Source of the DNA: Stereocaulon alpinum
Lineage: Eukaryota; Ascomycota; Lecanoromycetes; Lecanorales; Stereocaulaceae
Direction: 5' to 3'
Assembly (NCBI GenBank): GCA_018257865.1
Contig: JAEUBA010000010.1
Coordinates: 248,001 to 312,000, forward strand
DNA: 64,000 nucleotides
Position 1 is the stretch's first letter; the number at the start of each line of letters is the position of its first letter. Shown here piece by piece: positions 1 through 10,679 of this stretch. The notes under the pieces were generated by a model, which saw only the letters and a program-made list of their open reading frames with translations, was not told the DNA's origin and did not search any database. Position numbers and translations under genes: made by a program.

Positions 1-409
1 AATGATACTCGACTGTGAGGTTCAATGCGTCAATATCGGTGCCGTAGACGTTACACGCAGGTCCGGCCAATGTGAGGGTTGCTGTCAAGCCAAGCGAGTT
101 TCGAATCACGTTGGTCGCGGTATACCCAGGACACACATTTTGAGCATCCACGGCTTGAGGATCCTGGATATTGGGAATCAACGTCGCGCCGTTAGCAACC
201 GTTGCAGGCACTGTAAATATGGGCCTGAAAGTAGTTGGAGTGCCATTAACAACCGCGGTATTGGGGACCGACGTCACTGAAGACGAGATAGCAATAGACG
301 CAAGCCCATCAGCTTTTCCGCCGGCCGAAGTGGTCTGCCCATTAATCTTGCTTAGCTGTAGTGTAAGGAAGATGAAGAAAGCAAAGATGGACAACGGCGA
401 TCGAAACAT
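1..409 (-). CDS. GH31 alpha-glucosidase, N-terminal part (runs off left edge)
   Basis: The minus strand is open from position 571 to the window edge. The methionine at 409 starts a good secretion signal: basic MFRSP, then a hydrophobic run ending near KINGQ. The mature N-terminus contains NVCPGYTATNV, a serine/threonine-rich linker before it, and LTLAGPACNVYGTDIDALN after it. This order is typical of the N-terminal galactose-mutarotase-like region of fungal secreted GH31 alpha-glucosidases, which release glucose from maltose and starch-derived oligosaccharides. The catalytic region lies outside the window. The frame stays open upstream to another ATG at 571, which would add 54 residues with a second hydrophobic stretch; I prefer 409 because it leaves a normal signal peptide at the very N-terminus. 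Family assignment rests on motif resemblance over about 135 residues. Confidence 0.72.
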   Translation of the reverse strand, partial: MFRSPLSIFAFFIFLTLQLSKINGQTTSAGGKADGLASIAISSSVTSVPNTAVVNGTPTTFRPIFTVPATVANGATLIPNIQDPQAVDAQNVCPGYTATNVIRNSLGLTATLTLAGPACNVYGTDIDALNLTVEYH

Positions 410-1652
410 TATTGGGTCAGCAGGGCGGAGTTCGAGCCAGCCCATTGCATAGACGAATAGGAATGCAAGGTAGAGCAATGCCAGCAATGAGGAGGTCTCC
501 GCTGCGCGTATGACATTCGAGACGGATGAGGAGAAGAGGAAGGCATACTCTAGGGTCCGAGTAGCATCCATTTATATCGGAAAATAGCCTAGAGTGTGGG
601 GTCAGGTACAGCTGTACTAGTGATTGTTTTGACTATGACGATGTCTCAAGCGCACATTTTGATAGGGTGTTGGCCGTTGAGCCAGAGGAACGAGAACGGC
701 AGGTAACGCCAAAGGGAAAGGGCGAACCGAGTCATGCTTAAGGTTCGTTTATTCGGCAACGGCTTGCAGGAGCTATGCAGAAACCTAGGAAGTACCCAAA
801 GAGAAGGCCCGATGTTAGTTGTCCACAAACGGAGATCGCCTGTGAAATGGAGCTGTTGAGGCTCAACGAAGGAAGAATTGCCGGAGGATTGTCGATCAGC
901 TTGTTTTTATTCTGTCAGTCTGCTTTCGAAAGGTTTCATTCGAGGCCCCGCAAGTCCCAAGTGACTCGCAGGCCTGAAGGATTGTATAGCTGGAAGCCCA
1001 GTAGGTATTAGTCACACCAAGCTTCCGGATGTCGATCCTTAAGACAGGGCCCTGACCCCGCCTTTCGATGCGGTAGGTACCCCACAATAACTCCAAGCTT
1101 TTCACTATGAGGGGTACAACTTAGTGCGTTGTAGGGGAAGTTGCGAATGAGACAACGTTACTGCAACTGCCAAAGCTTTCGAGCTTCGAGAGGAAATCTT
1201 AAGCGTGCCAAGACTTCAGTACGGGATACCCAGGTAGGCGGCAAGGAATCAGGCAGACAAGTACTTGAGGCACACACGCATATACGAGGCTATGGAGAAG
1301 GCCGTGGTTCGTTGATGATTTTTGGTATCTATGGCCACCCATTTTAACATGCCAAAAGAAAACGCTGTGCCTGTGCCACTATGATACTATGAATTACACG
1401 CTCCAAGCGCACGTCATGCCCTTCTAATCCACTCCTCTGCCATAAAGAGATTATGCTGTTCTCGCAAGCAACCTGGGATATCACGCCTGCTAAAATCTCT
1501 GCTCTTCCCGTCCAAAGCGCCAAAAATGTACAGTGTAAGCCCAACCGATCATGCTGATATCCTGAATGGATGAGGGTGTATGAGAAGCGCCAAAGCTGCA
1601 AGCGGATAGCTAATACTGTTGATGCCAACGTCCAAACAACGAAAATCAGTCC
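410..1652. other. Intergenic, no supportable gene
   Basis: This stretch lies between the 5' end of the alpha-glucosidase and the 3' end of the kinase gene. It should hold the alpha-glucosidase promoter (or an N-terminal extension back to 571) and the kinase 3' UTR. The open frames at 646-828, 775-1011 and 1344-1628 are short, overlap on opposite strands and resemble no family I know. I see no repeat or RNA gene. Confidence 0.6.
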
Positions 1653-4600
1653 TCACATCCTGTCGTCGTTCCTTGCTTTTCCACGTCTCCTGAAGAAGTC
1701 CATGACCCTCTTGGCTGCGCCAGATGTCCCAGCATGTTGCCCTCCTACACCAGAGCCTGGTTCCGCGTTCTGCTCGTATGCGTCTGCGAATCTTCTGTTA
1801 TTCTTCTGTAATACGCCAGGACCACGTGCACGACCTTGTTGCGCGGGAGCACTGGGTGGCTCGTCTTCGTAGCTATTGAAACCCTGAGGGTAGAGAGGCC
1901 GGTCACGCCGTGGACCAAGTGATATCTCTGATTCGGTGGGTGTTCCAAGGTATGACTGTCCAGGTAGTGGCGGTTTTGAGGAAGGGTACGAATCTGGTTG
2001 CGACTGGTACTGAGGATTGTATGTGTTCTGTTGTGCATCTCGTGAAGGCGCATCATTCCCCCGTCCCTGCGATGCCGCGTAATCTCGCGTACGATCCCGT
2101 CCACCATCGTACCCCGAAGGGATGTTCTCCTCTTTCCTATAATTGTTGCCTCCCTCATGGCCTCTGTTGTATGCCATTGTTTGGGGGCGCGACTGACCTC
2201 GACTTGCGGGCGCCTGCTGAAGAGTGTCGGACGGTCTCCGTTCGGAAGCTGGCCTCATATCAGAAGCATCCTTTCCACTTCCTGTACTCGCAAAGCTCTT
2301 GAAAGAAAATGAGGCTGGCAAAAGTGAGAATCTTCGTGGCTTTTCTTGCCTAGGCTGGTCGCTCTCTTTCCTCAGATCACTGTTCTTCCGAGGAAAGCCG
2401 AATGACGGGCGTCGTGAATCTGTGGACTGTCGAGGGCTGTCGGAAGCCATTGGAGTCTTCATGCTTGTCGGAGGATATCGCTTCTCTCTTTGTGGCTCTC
2501 CAGGTGATTGTGGTTGAGAACGACCTCCGGAAATTGACCCTACCCTGAAAAAGTTGCCCAGGGTGTTTGACCGTTTGTGCCCTCGGGATTGGTTGCGCTG
2601 CAAGCCCGGTGTTGGGGGATCGTACTGTTGAGTACTGGGTCGTCCAATTGATTCATTTGAAAGATATGCTTCTGGTTGTGGTATAGGCGCAGAGATGTTA
2701 TATTGCTTGCCAGGCTTAGGCTGGGTGACTCTTCCTTGCGCATTCGTGGCAGCTACTGTTGGAGCAAGGGGCTGACTATAGGAATTGCCGCGAGAAGGTA
2801 ACCTACCTTGTCCGGTAGAAGTAATCGAGCCACCAGTGCTGGGTCTAGCTATTGAGGTGGGAGGCACTTGGCCAAAGGCGCCTGTAGAATCTGACACCGA
2901 TCGTGGAAAATCTTTGGGTGGTCGCGCAGGTGGCGCCATGTCCCTTTGCGAGCTGCTAGGTCGTTGCTGTGTCCTATTTGAAGTAGACTGGTATGTGTAA
3001 TTAGGTACTATAGCCTGAGCAATCGATGGATCCTGAGGTAGAGGTTTCGTTGAAGGTGAAGATCTATATGACGAGGAAACACCTTGAGGGCCTTCGATCC
3101 CTGCTCTGACGCGAGTTCTTGGTTGACCGGCTGAGGTAGCAGATGTAGATGCATCTGTAGCTGGGGAACTTATGGGTGGCATTGGCTCGCCTCGCACCGT
3201 CTGTCTTTGTGGAGCAACATATTCGACCTGAACTGTCCTTCTCTTAGGATCGCGAGGCGCTTTCGACTTGTCCGCAGTTTGGTCCGGATCGATTTTTCCT
3301 GGGTGGGCTAGTCCACCAGGAGACATGTTGGAGGTGTGTGTCTTGGCCGGCTCTCTGACAGAGGCGCTGCGAACAAGGAGCGGGACATCTTGTGAATCTG
3401 ATTGTACAGACTACGTTAGCAGGCAAACACGCGACGAGTGTTACACGACCGAATGAAGGAGACACACCTGCAGTAACCGTGGCATTTGCGATATCGCCAA
3501 CGGTCGTAGTGCTGCTTGTGACTTGAGCTACAACATGAGCGAAGTCACTAAGCCAACTGTGCCTGGCCACCTCAAATAGATCAGCTCGTTGCCTGGGATC
3601 AGGAACAAGGATCCTTCGCAGGAGGTCGCGAGCATGTGGAGTGACGTATTCTGGGAATGTAAGAGGCGTGGTAGTAATGTATTTGTACAACAAGTTGATG
3701 TTGTCCCCTTCTGGATTCGCTGGATCGTCGTCGAAGGGCAAGTATCCGGCCAACATAGCATACTGTTGACACAAGTCAGTTCGAGTAAACCAATTGCCTG
3801 ATTCATCTCTCTTACCAAAATCACGCCACAACTCCATACGTCAACCTTCCTCCCAGTGTACAGCGAATCGGTCACCACAAGCTCAGGAGCTGCGTAGCAT
3901 GGGCTTCCACAGCTCGTTGCCATCAGATCACCTCTTCTACTCCCGTTCTGCACACGGTCGAGGTTCATGTCCTTGACATACTTCCGATCCGTCAGATTAC
4001 GTTCAATATCCTCATCCAATTCGTCGCGAGGATCAAAAGTGTTGGCAAACCCAAAATCGGTGATGACAATATTCTTGTTCCGGTCGAGCAGGAGATTCTC
4101 GAGCTTGAGATCTCGATGCACGATGCCCTTCTTGTGCAGGTAACCGACGCCAGACACCAATTGGGCAAACAACTTCCTGGCAGTGTGATCTTTGAGGTAG
4201 CGGTGGTTTAATATATAGTCGAAGAGTTCACCGCCGGAAGCATACTCCAAGATGATACCAATGTACGCTGAGGTTTCAATCATCTCATGCAACTTGACAA
4301 TGTTCGGATGCTCGAGTCCTCGTAATATTGATACCTCGCGGTAAATCTTTGGCAGTCGACTTGGATTTTGTCCTAGGGTCTCGCGTCGAATGAGCTTGAT
4401 TGCTACCTGGACTTCGCCATTCTTTTTCCAACCCAGTTTGACCTTGCCGAATTCTCCTTCTCCAAGAGTCTGTCCCAGGATGTACTCGCCAAATTTTGTC
4501 TCTTTCCGACGTCCGCCGCTTCCTGCTGTCGCCGAATGATCTTGTCTGCTTCGAGGGGTCGCATTTGGAACGTCCTCTGTTCCCACATTGTTGACCACGG

Positions 4601-5465
4601 CTAAGCCCGGCACGGATTCCAATTGCCGCTCTTGCTCGCGCCTTATGTCAATCGCTGGGTCATCTACCACAACACGATTGATGACCTGAGTTTCGTCTCG
4701 CGTAGATCTTGCAGGTGGTGGCTGGGAAACAACGTTCGAGGCTGACCGGCTTTGTATAGCCGCAGGAGTTTGCTGATGACCCGACTCTCGTGTGCTTATG
4801 GCCCTTTGTGGGCCATCAGGCGACGCTGGCCCTCTGCGCCGCGACCGTGCGACGTTCGCTGCAGCAGAAGTCGAATCACTGAAGCTGTCTGGTGCATTGC
4901 CACTCACCGGACTAGTTGTGCCTTGCTCACTCGTGTCTAGCGGACGTACATCAGGGGGATTACGAGACGAACGTGGCCTGTCATCATATGGTTGTGTGGT
5001 CTGGCGGGAGGAGACACTCCTATCAGCGAGGGCCGTGTTAGATGGTAGAGCAAAGTTTTGGGCCCGTTGATTTGAAGATGTTCTTGGAGGCGGTGATATT
5101 GGAGGCCCGCCCTGTGATTGTTGCGCTCGGTGTTCCCTTCGCGTTTGCTGAGGTGGGGACGATGCCGTAGCGGGCGCTACCGGGGATGCACGTGTGACAT
5201 TTGCCATGTCTTGACCACGTGGCGTACTAGACGTCGATTGCACATGAGAATCTTGGGTTATTGTTTGGTTGCCATTGCCGCTTGGTCGTCTCGATGGCCG
5301 CCTCGATGATGACTGTGGTGAGCTTCTGGTATGCGAACTCTGGCTCTGATTATCTGGTTGCGGACTTTGCTGTGTATATTGAAGTCGTGAAGTTGGATCT
5401 ATGGCATATGCCCCTTGGGCTACTGATGAAGGCGTTTGTTGCGAAGCCACTTGCATCGTAGCCAT
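1653..5465 (-). CDS. KIN4: Kin4-type serine/threonine protein kinase
   Basis: Three exons: 5465-3816, 3762-3468 and 3397-1653, giving 1229 residues in consistent phase. The first ATG of the open frame is at 5465. After a disordered Q/S/P-rich N-terminus of about 325 residues comes a complete kinase domain: glycine loop GEGEFGKVKLG, VAIK lysine, HRDLKLENLL catalytic loop, DFGFAN, CGSPCYAAPE and the intron-split DVWSCGVIL / YAMLAGYLPFDDD. The insert after DFG and the GDNINLLYKYI segment match the fungal Kin4 group. The long C-terminal region is low complexity and ends in a basic RVMDFFRRRGKAR motif near the terminus. Known role of the family: the spindle-position checkpoint and mitotic-exit control in yeast, septation in Aspergillus (KfsA). 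Both introns have GTAAG- or GTGTG-like donors, and the second has a GCTAAC branch site. Confidence 0.93.
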
Positions 5466-6996
5466 CAACACCGTATTAACACCAGCTTACTCCAGACCGC
5501 TCGCCACTAATGCGAGTCTGGCGAGCCACGTAAGGAGGCGTAGATTTGTGTTCTATGCCCAGCGGCTGCGTGTAGATGCAGCCTTGAGTCTGGCCGACGC
5601 CTTTGGCTCGAGGTGCCAGAGATCTGAGAACAGACAAAAGTCGGCAGCCTCGAGAGCCTGGGAAAGAGGTGTATTGCTTTGTGGAGGATTCCTTGCCAAT
5701 CGACAACCTTATCCCACTACCAATCAGGCTTGGCCCTGCGTATGACAATATGATGTGCGCTGAGAGCGACGTTAACTGTCCTGTTCCGCTGTATTGAAAA
5801 AGCCCGTCATGAGCTGAAAGTGTAGGTACACGTCAAGTACGTGTAACGGATTGTGTCGCAGATTTTTTCTTTCATGCACTTTAAATCGACGAAGATATTG
5901 CTAGCGGGCTGGTAGGATTGGGCGTGAGGGACAAGGGTCAAGGGCGCGCAATCTCTGCGTATTGACCTCGGTGGCCTGCTGTGTGTAAACGTTAAGATGA
6001 TTGGTCCGGGATCGAAAATTCTGAATGGAAGCTACACTGTTATTAAAGGCAGAAGCTCGAAAAGAATCAAGAAAAAGCAAGTCAAGGAGCGTGGGAACGG
6101 CTGTCGAGAATGACGCTATACAGCTGTCATTAGAAGAATTGGCGCCGTTCAAAGGGCCTCGAGAAGCCGCTCGGCGGCCTGGCCGTGTGAGGACGAGAAG
6201 GGTGGAGGTGGGAGGTGGGAGGGATTTGGTGGGAGGTGTGGTGGAGCCGATTGTCGCTGTTGTTGCAGGTTGGCTGGAAGTGAGTTGTCTGCCGATCATG
6301 GGGCAATCTCCTTTAGAGCAGGGGTTCTAACTTAGGGAAGGCGCGAAACCGTCGTCTTTACCTTAAGGGAGTTTATGGGGGCCGCCGTTAGTGCCTCTAA
6401 GCTTATAACTTATTGCAACTCAAGTTAAAGGCCAAACCACGTCTGATGATCTGAAGGATCCAGAAAGATCTCGTCAGGTTACAACAGTCTTGTATACCCG
6501 CGTTCCACTGGTCTATTATCGGTCCGACTTGTAGATTGAGAGTGTGTCAGCCCTTCACTATCCTTTACGTTTAATTGGTCTCCTGGGGCAACCATTTCTA
6601 TTGGCTTTACATTCAAGCGCGCAGAGCTGAGCGAGTAAGGTTGTCGAGCTATAATCTGACTATGAAATTAGATAAGAGAGCCTCAACAGTGACCAAGAAA
6701 GTTGTGTTTCAGGTTGCACTTGTGGCATATGCACATGGAAAACCCCGCCTGCAGAGAGAACTACGGACGTTTCACAACACTCCGAATGATGCAAAAAGAG
6801 CCGATTCCTACTTTTTCAATTGCTCATTCGTCCCGAAAAACTGCTCGCCAATCTCCACGAGGACGTTGATACATGCAGAGTCGTGTTATTTTGAGCATGA
6901 GATATCAATGACGCAATTGCATTATCGTCATGAAGTGATGCTATTACACGCCTCGGAGCTCGAGGTTCATTCACCAAGCAAGAATATTTATGCAAT
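5466..6996. other. Intergenic, kinase promoter side; no firm gene
   Basis: The stretch holds the upstream region of the kinase (about the first 800 bases) and the 3' flank of the senescence-domain gene. Minus-strand frame 5901-6299 (132 codons, ATG start, S/T/P-rich) and the plus-strand frame 6025-6330 overlap almost fully. Neither shows a domain I recognise, so I annotate neither. The open frame 6575-7066 (+) runs into the last exon of the neighbouring minus-strand gene and looks like a shadow. Confidence 0.5.
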
Positions 6997-8613
6997 TCAA
7001 GAACCCAAGGGCTCGCCAAGGCCACTGGACTTCGGCGCTGGAGCAGCATTGCCGAACCCGACTTGAGTACCAGACCCAGCTGAACCAGAACCAACCGAAG
7101 ATAGATTTTGGTTCCCCACCATTCCAGCTTTCTCAGAAGGCATTGCCTCTGGAGGTATCGCGCCACCATCTCCACTACCAACAACAAGATCACCTCCACC
7201 GGGCGCCTTGCCAACTACCATGCCCTTTGCGACTGATCTAGAGACTCAGTTAGCCGATGTAAATGCTGGGCAGGTTCTAAGACCAACTTGATAACAGCTC
7301 GTCGTGACACTCCGGCTGCGTCCACATAGACGAGACCAACGTTTCTCACACCTCCTACTAGACCCCCAGCAACGTTTCTGGCGTCTTCGCCGTAGCGATG
7401 ACCGACAACTTGAGTTGCTGCACTCGATCCTGATGCCAGAAGGTTGCGTGAGGCGTAATCAATGCCGTCAGCAATAGTTGAAAATGCCATCATCGACTTG
7501 TTCAGGAGACCTGGTTTGTAGCCCTCTCTATCGTGTGCCGCCAGCTTTTTCTGCTTCTCACCACGGCGCGCTAACGTTGCCCCGAGGTTTTGTGCATGCT
7601 TTGTGACTTGGCCAACGGTCTTTGCAGATAGGTTCACAGCACCGGCTGTAGCGTTGTTCAATTTCCTTACTCTTGCTTGTGTAGTTGGTGTGAATCTCAT
7701 GGGCTTTGGATTTGGTTTCGTTTTCTTCGTAAAATTGTCTGCTCCTGAAGTAATTTGATTTGATAGCCATCCAGACCCCGTTACGATAAGACGAGAAGCG
7801 ACTGCAGCGTTCTGTACGAGTGCTGAATCTTTGTAGGCAGGGTGTCTCGCCATTCTGAGGTACTCTTCCGATGCATTGCTGACATTGATCTGGTTGCCCT
7901 CGCCTTCCTGAGGTAGACTAATCTCGACAGGTCCTAATGAATGTTAGCGCCAACTGATGTGCTTTGTGGAACATAAGGTCAATACTCTTAGAGCCTGCAT
8001 GCACATCCTTGCCCTCCACCACATTGAATCCCTCGCCAAGCTCACCGACGACAGACCCATCCTCTTCATCGACAAGGACGATATGGCCGTGTCCGCTACC
8101 GGGGCCTGAACCCACATAGCCCTCGCCAGGAGTGAACTCTGCTGGGTTGTAGCTCTTCTCCTTGCCTACCGGAAAGGTGGCACGCTCCAGGAATGCTGTA
8201 CATTGTGCCAGAATTGTCTCAAACGTATCAATATCCTCTTGCGTAACCTTATCGGGCCCACTCCCAATCTTGGGGAATTCGATGCGCGTAAACGCACCGC
8301 TTTCTGGTCCTAGGTCCCATCGTGGGATGAGGTAGCTCCGTGGGGGCTGGTGGTAGATCTGAGTAGTAGCAGGTAACGAAAGGTCGAGCTCCGGAGGGAG
8401 ATGCAGGTGAAGGTAGAAGTCTTCTTCTGGTGCTGCGCTGGAGGGATTGGTAGAGGATAAATCGGCGAAGGGAGATGAGGTCGGGACCATCAACAGGGAC
8501 AGAGTCTGTGGCCCAGAACTGCTCAGTGGTGTCTCCTGACCATCTTGAATATGGTATGCGCAGATGTTGCCAACGCTGTAGAGAAGCCGTGGCTCATTGT
8601 GTCCGGCGGACAT
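6997..8613 (-). CDS. Senescence/spartin-domain protein
   Basis: Exons 8613-7986, 7933-7288 and 7237-6997 join in phase to 504 residues. Both introns are about 50 bp, carry GCTAAC branch sites and have GT..AG ends. The frame is open upstream to 8751 but only from a TTG; the first ATG is at 8613 (MSAGHNEPRLLYSVG). The N-terminal half (LLYSVGNICAYHI, then DFYLHLHLPPELDLSLP) resembles the N-terminal region of fungal senescence-domain proteins. The second exon carries the senescence/spartin region: LIVTGSGWLSNQI, KTVGQVTKHAQNLGATL, AFSTIADGIDYASRNLL and a glycine-rich GEDARNVAGGLVGGVRNVG. In animals spartin acts on lipid droplets and endosomes; in fungi the role is poorly known. The tail (about 75 residues) is Gly/Ser-rich and probably unstructured. 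Family call is by motif pattern. Confidence 0.85.
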
Positions 8614-9268
8614 GGTGGGACTTTGATGGTGGGGCTTGGTGGGGTAGTTTTTAGTGTTGGCTGCTGTCAGCAATTGCAATTGCGCTGGACTTGAGGAGAA
8701 TAAAGATTGCGGAGAAGGTGAGGACTTAGGGGAAGGAAGGAGACGGTTCAAATAGATGCCTGCTCAACGTTATGCAAGACATCAATTGGTTTTAAATTCA
8801 ACGTGCCAAGAGCGCTTGGGTATCAGGTTTCAAAGGAAGGCGCGAAGCGTTTGTGGCTGAGCCTTTGAGGCTGTGCAAGTGTGGCGGAAAACAAACTTTC
8901 TTACAGACGAAAGCATCCGTGAGTTGTACATGATGCAAACGGTATACAGCTGGGCATGCTGCTTGATTTTTAGATATTCCCTGAAATGAAATGTGATTCG
9001 AGAAGAGTCGGAATGTACAATGCTCAGGCTGTGAAGGTCCACTGTATTTAGACCCATCAAGGCGTGTAGGTTGCTGCACCTCAACATTGGCCTAAGGTCA
9101 CTTTGATCTCCTCGCTACGACCTGGACAATGTACACTGCTCATCTCTTACACTTGCTGAACAAAGTCGACGTTTCTTACCTTCTCTGCAAAACGCATTCC
9201 TTCCCTCTACATTCAATTCCTGGTAAGACCCTTGCACTCGCGAACAGCAGCTTTGCTTTCTGGAAGTC
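8614..9268. promoter_or_regulatory. Divergent promoter region
   Basis: The 655 bases separate the start of the senescence-domain gene (minus) from the start of the solo hydrolase gene (plus), so both promoters must lie here. The only open frames (8798-9079 and 8830-9087, minus) overlap each other and show no family features. I see no clear TATA box or repeated element. Confidence 0.5.
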
Positions 9269-10510
9269 ATGGCGGTATGTACTCTGAATTAGGGTTCCTC
9301 CTCGATGCTGAAGGCGCAAGGCGCCAACTTACGGTATCCACCCACTGTACGTGGGCAGCAATCCAGAGATAGAGTAAGTAGCTTGCTCATACCTGCATCA
9401 TCAATTTCGGATGACAGTGTCAGTATTGTTGCAGTACATGGCCTGTACGGAAACGCTCTGAAGACATGGACGTCAGAAGCTTCGAAAGCTCTGTGGCTGC
9501 GGGACGAAGGAATGCTACCAAAAGCACTACCTAACGCCCGAATCCTATCTTGGGGATACAATGCGGATGTGCATGCGTTTTTAGGAAATACGTCGTCGGA
9601 TCGTATTATGCAACATGCTCATACCCTTGTCGCACAGCTTCAAGCTGACCGCGAGGTGTGTATTCAATTGCTAGAACAGTCCGCATGCTTATAGACGGGC
9701 CATATGTTGAGCATTTGGCTCCGCTATTTAAGGCCCAGGGCTTCGTTCACTAAGTTCTACTGTGCTTTAGATCGAAGGTGCTACAGAGAGGCCCATCATC
9801 TTCGTGTGTCACTCGCTTGGAGGCATCATTGTCAAAAGAGTATCCGCGTCTCAGCAAGCTTTACAGCCCGTGCTAATCTCAAAATTCAGGCATTGGCCTA
9901 CTCAGCAAGTAGGACCTCCAAACAGGTGGAGCACTTGCATTCCGTCTTCATTTCTACCTATGGAATACTCTTCCTTGGTACACCGCACAACGGCAGCGAC
10001 ATTGCCAAAATGACCAGCACAGCTCAACGCCTAGTCGGCGCTGTCGTACCCAAGAAGGTTTTGGACACGGATGGTCAATTATTAAACGCACTGAAAGAGG
10101 GTTCAGAGACGCTGCAGAACATCACAGACCAGTTTGCGCCCTTAATGAAAAGATTTCATATATATTTCTTTTGGGAGCAAGAAAAGACTCGTCTTCCCCA
10201 TACCACTGCTTATGTATGTTGTCTCTCGTCCTGCTTCGTCAACGGCTTTCGCTCACAAAGGCAGGTCGTAGACGAAAGCTCGGCTGCACCCATCTTGGAC
10301 AACACTGAGCGCTCCGGTATAGGCGCCAGCCATAGTCAAATGTGTAAATTTGAGGACAGTAGTGCTCCAGGATATCGAACAGTTGCAGCGGCTCTCTTAA
10401 GGTACAACCGGGAGGCTTCTTCGTTGATCGCAGTTCGATGGTCACAGGCAAAGGATATGTTGAAAGTACATAGGTCCGCAGAAGCTTCGGAATTGGTGAG
10501 GGGCTTGTGA
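9269..10510 (+). CDS. Solo SesB-like alpha/beta hydrolase
   Basis: Six exons reconstruct a 311-residue protein: 9269-9274, 9321-9373, 9418-9655, 9771-9839, 9890-10213 and 10265-10510. The two-codon first exon is inferred from a GTATGT donor and from the result, GIHPLYVGSNPEID leading into VSIVAVHGL, the usual start of this family. Motifs: oxyanion strand VAVHG (about 24-28), nucleophile elbow VCHSLGG with Ser114, TYGILFLGTPHNG, ITDQFAPL and the catalytic-type histidine in SHSQMCKF (His253). These are the SesB-like serine-esterase features found as effector domains of fungal NLRs and as stand-alone genes. It aligns along its whole length with the first domain of the NLR at 13466-17141, but stops at ELVRGL, where the NLR continues into NB-ARC. 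It may therefore be a stand-alone effector or a truncated NLR. Function in cell death or incompatibility is inferred from the family only. Confidence 0.82.
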
Positions 10511-10679
10511 TCGAGAGTATTCATGGAAAGCCTGTTCATCCTGACGAGGCTTAAGATAGCTGGGCCCGAAATGTTAATTCCCTAGTTCTTGTTACATGTC
10601 CTGCTTGTAGACCCCTCTAACCGCCATCACTGCCTGGCATTCCAAACGAATACTGTATAGCGGGTGATTGTGGAGTCAT

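Noticed and set aside
5901..6330. Overlapping open frames on both strands (5901-6299 minus, 6025-6330 plus)
   Set aside because: They overlap almost completely, are low in complexity and show no domain; only one could be real and I cannot choose.
6575..7066. 163-codon plus-strand frame
   Set aside because: It runs into the third exon of the senescence-domain gene on the other strand and has no recognisable family pattern.
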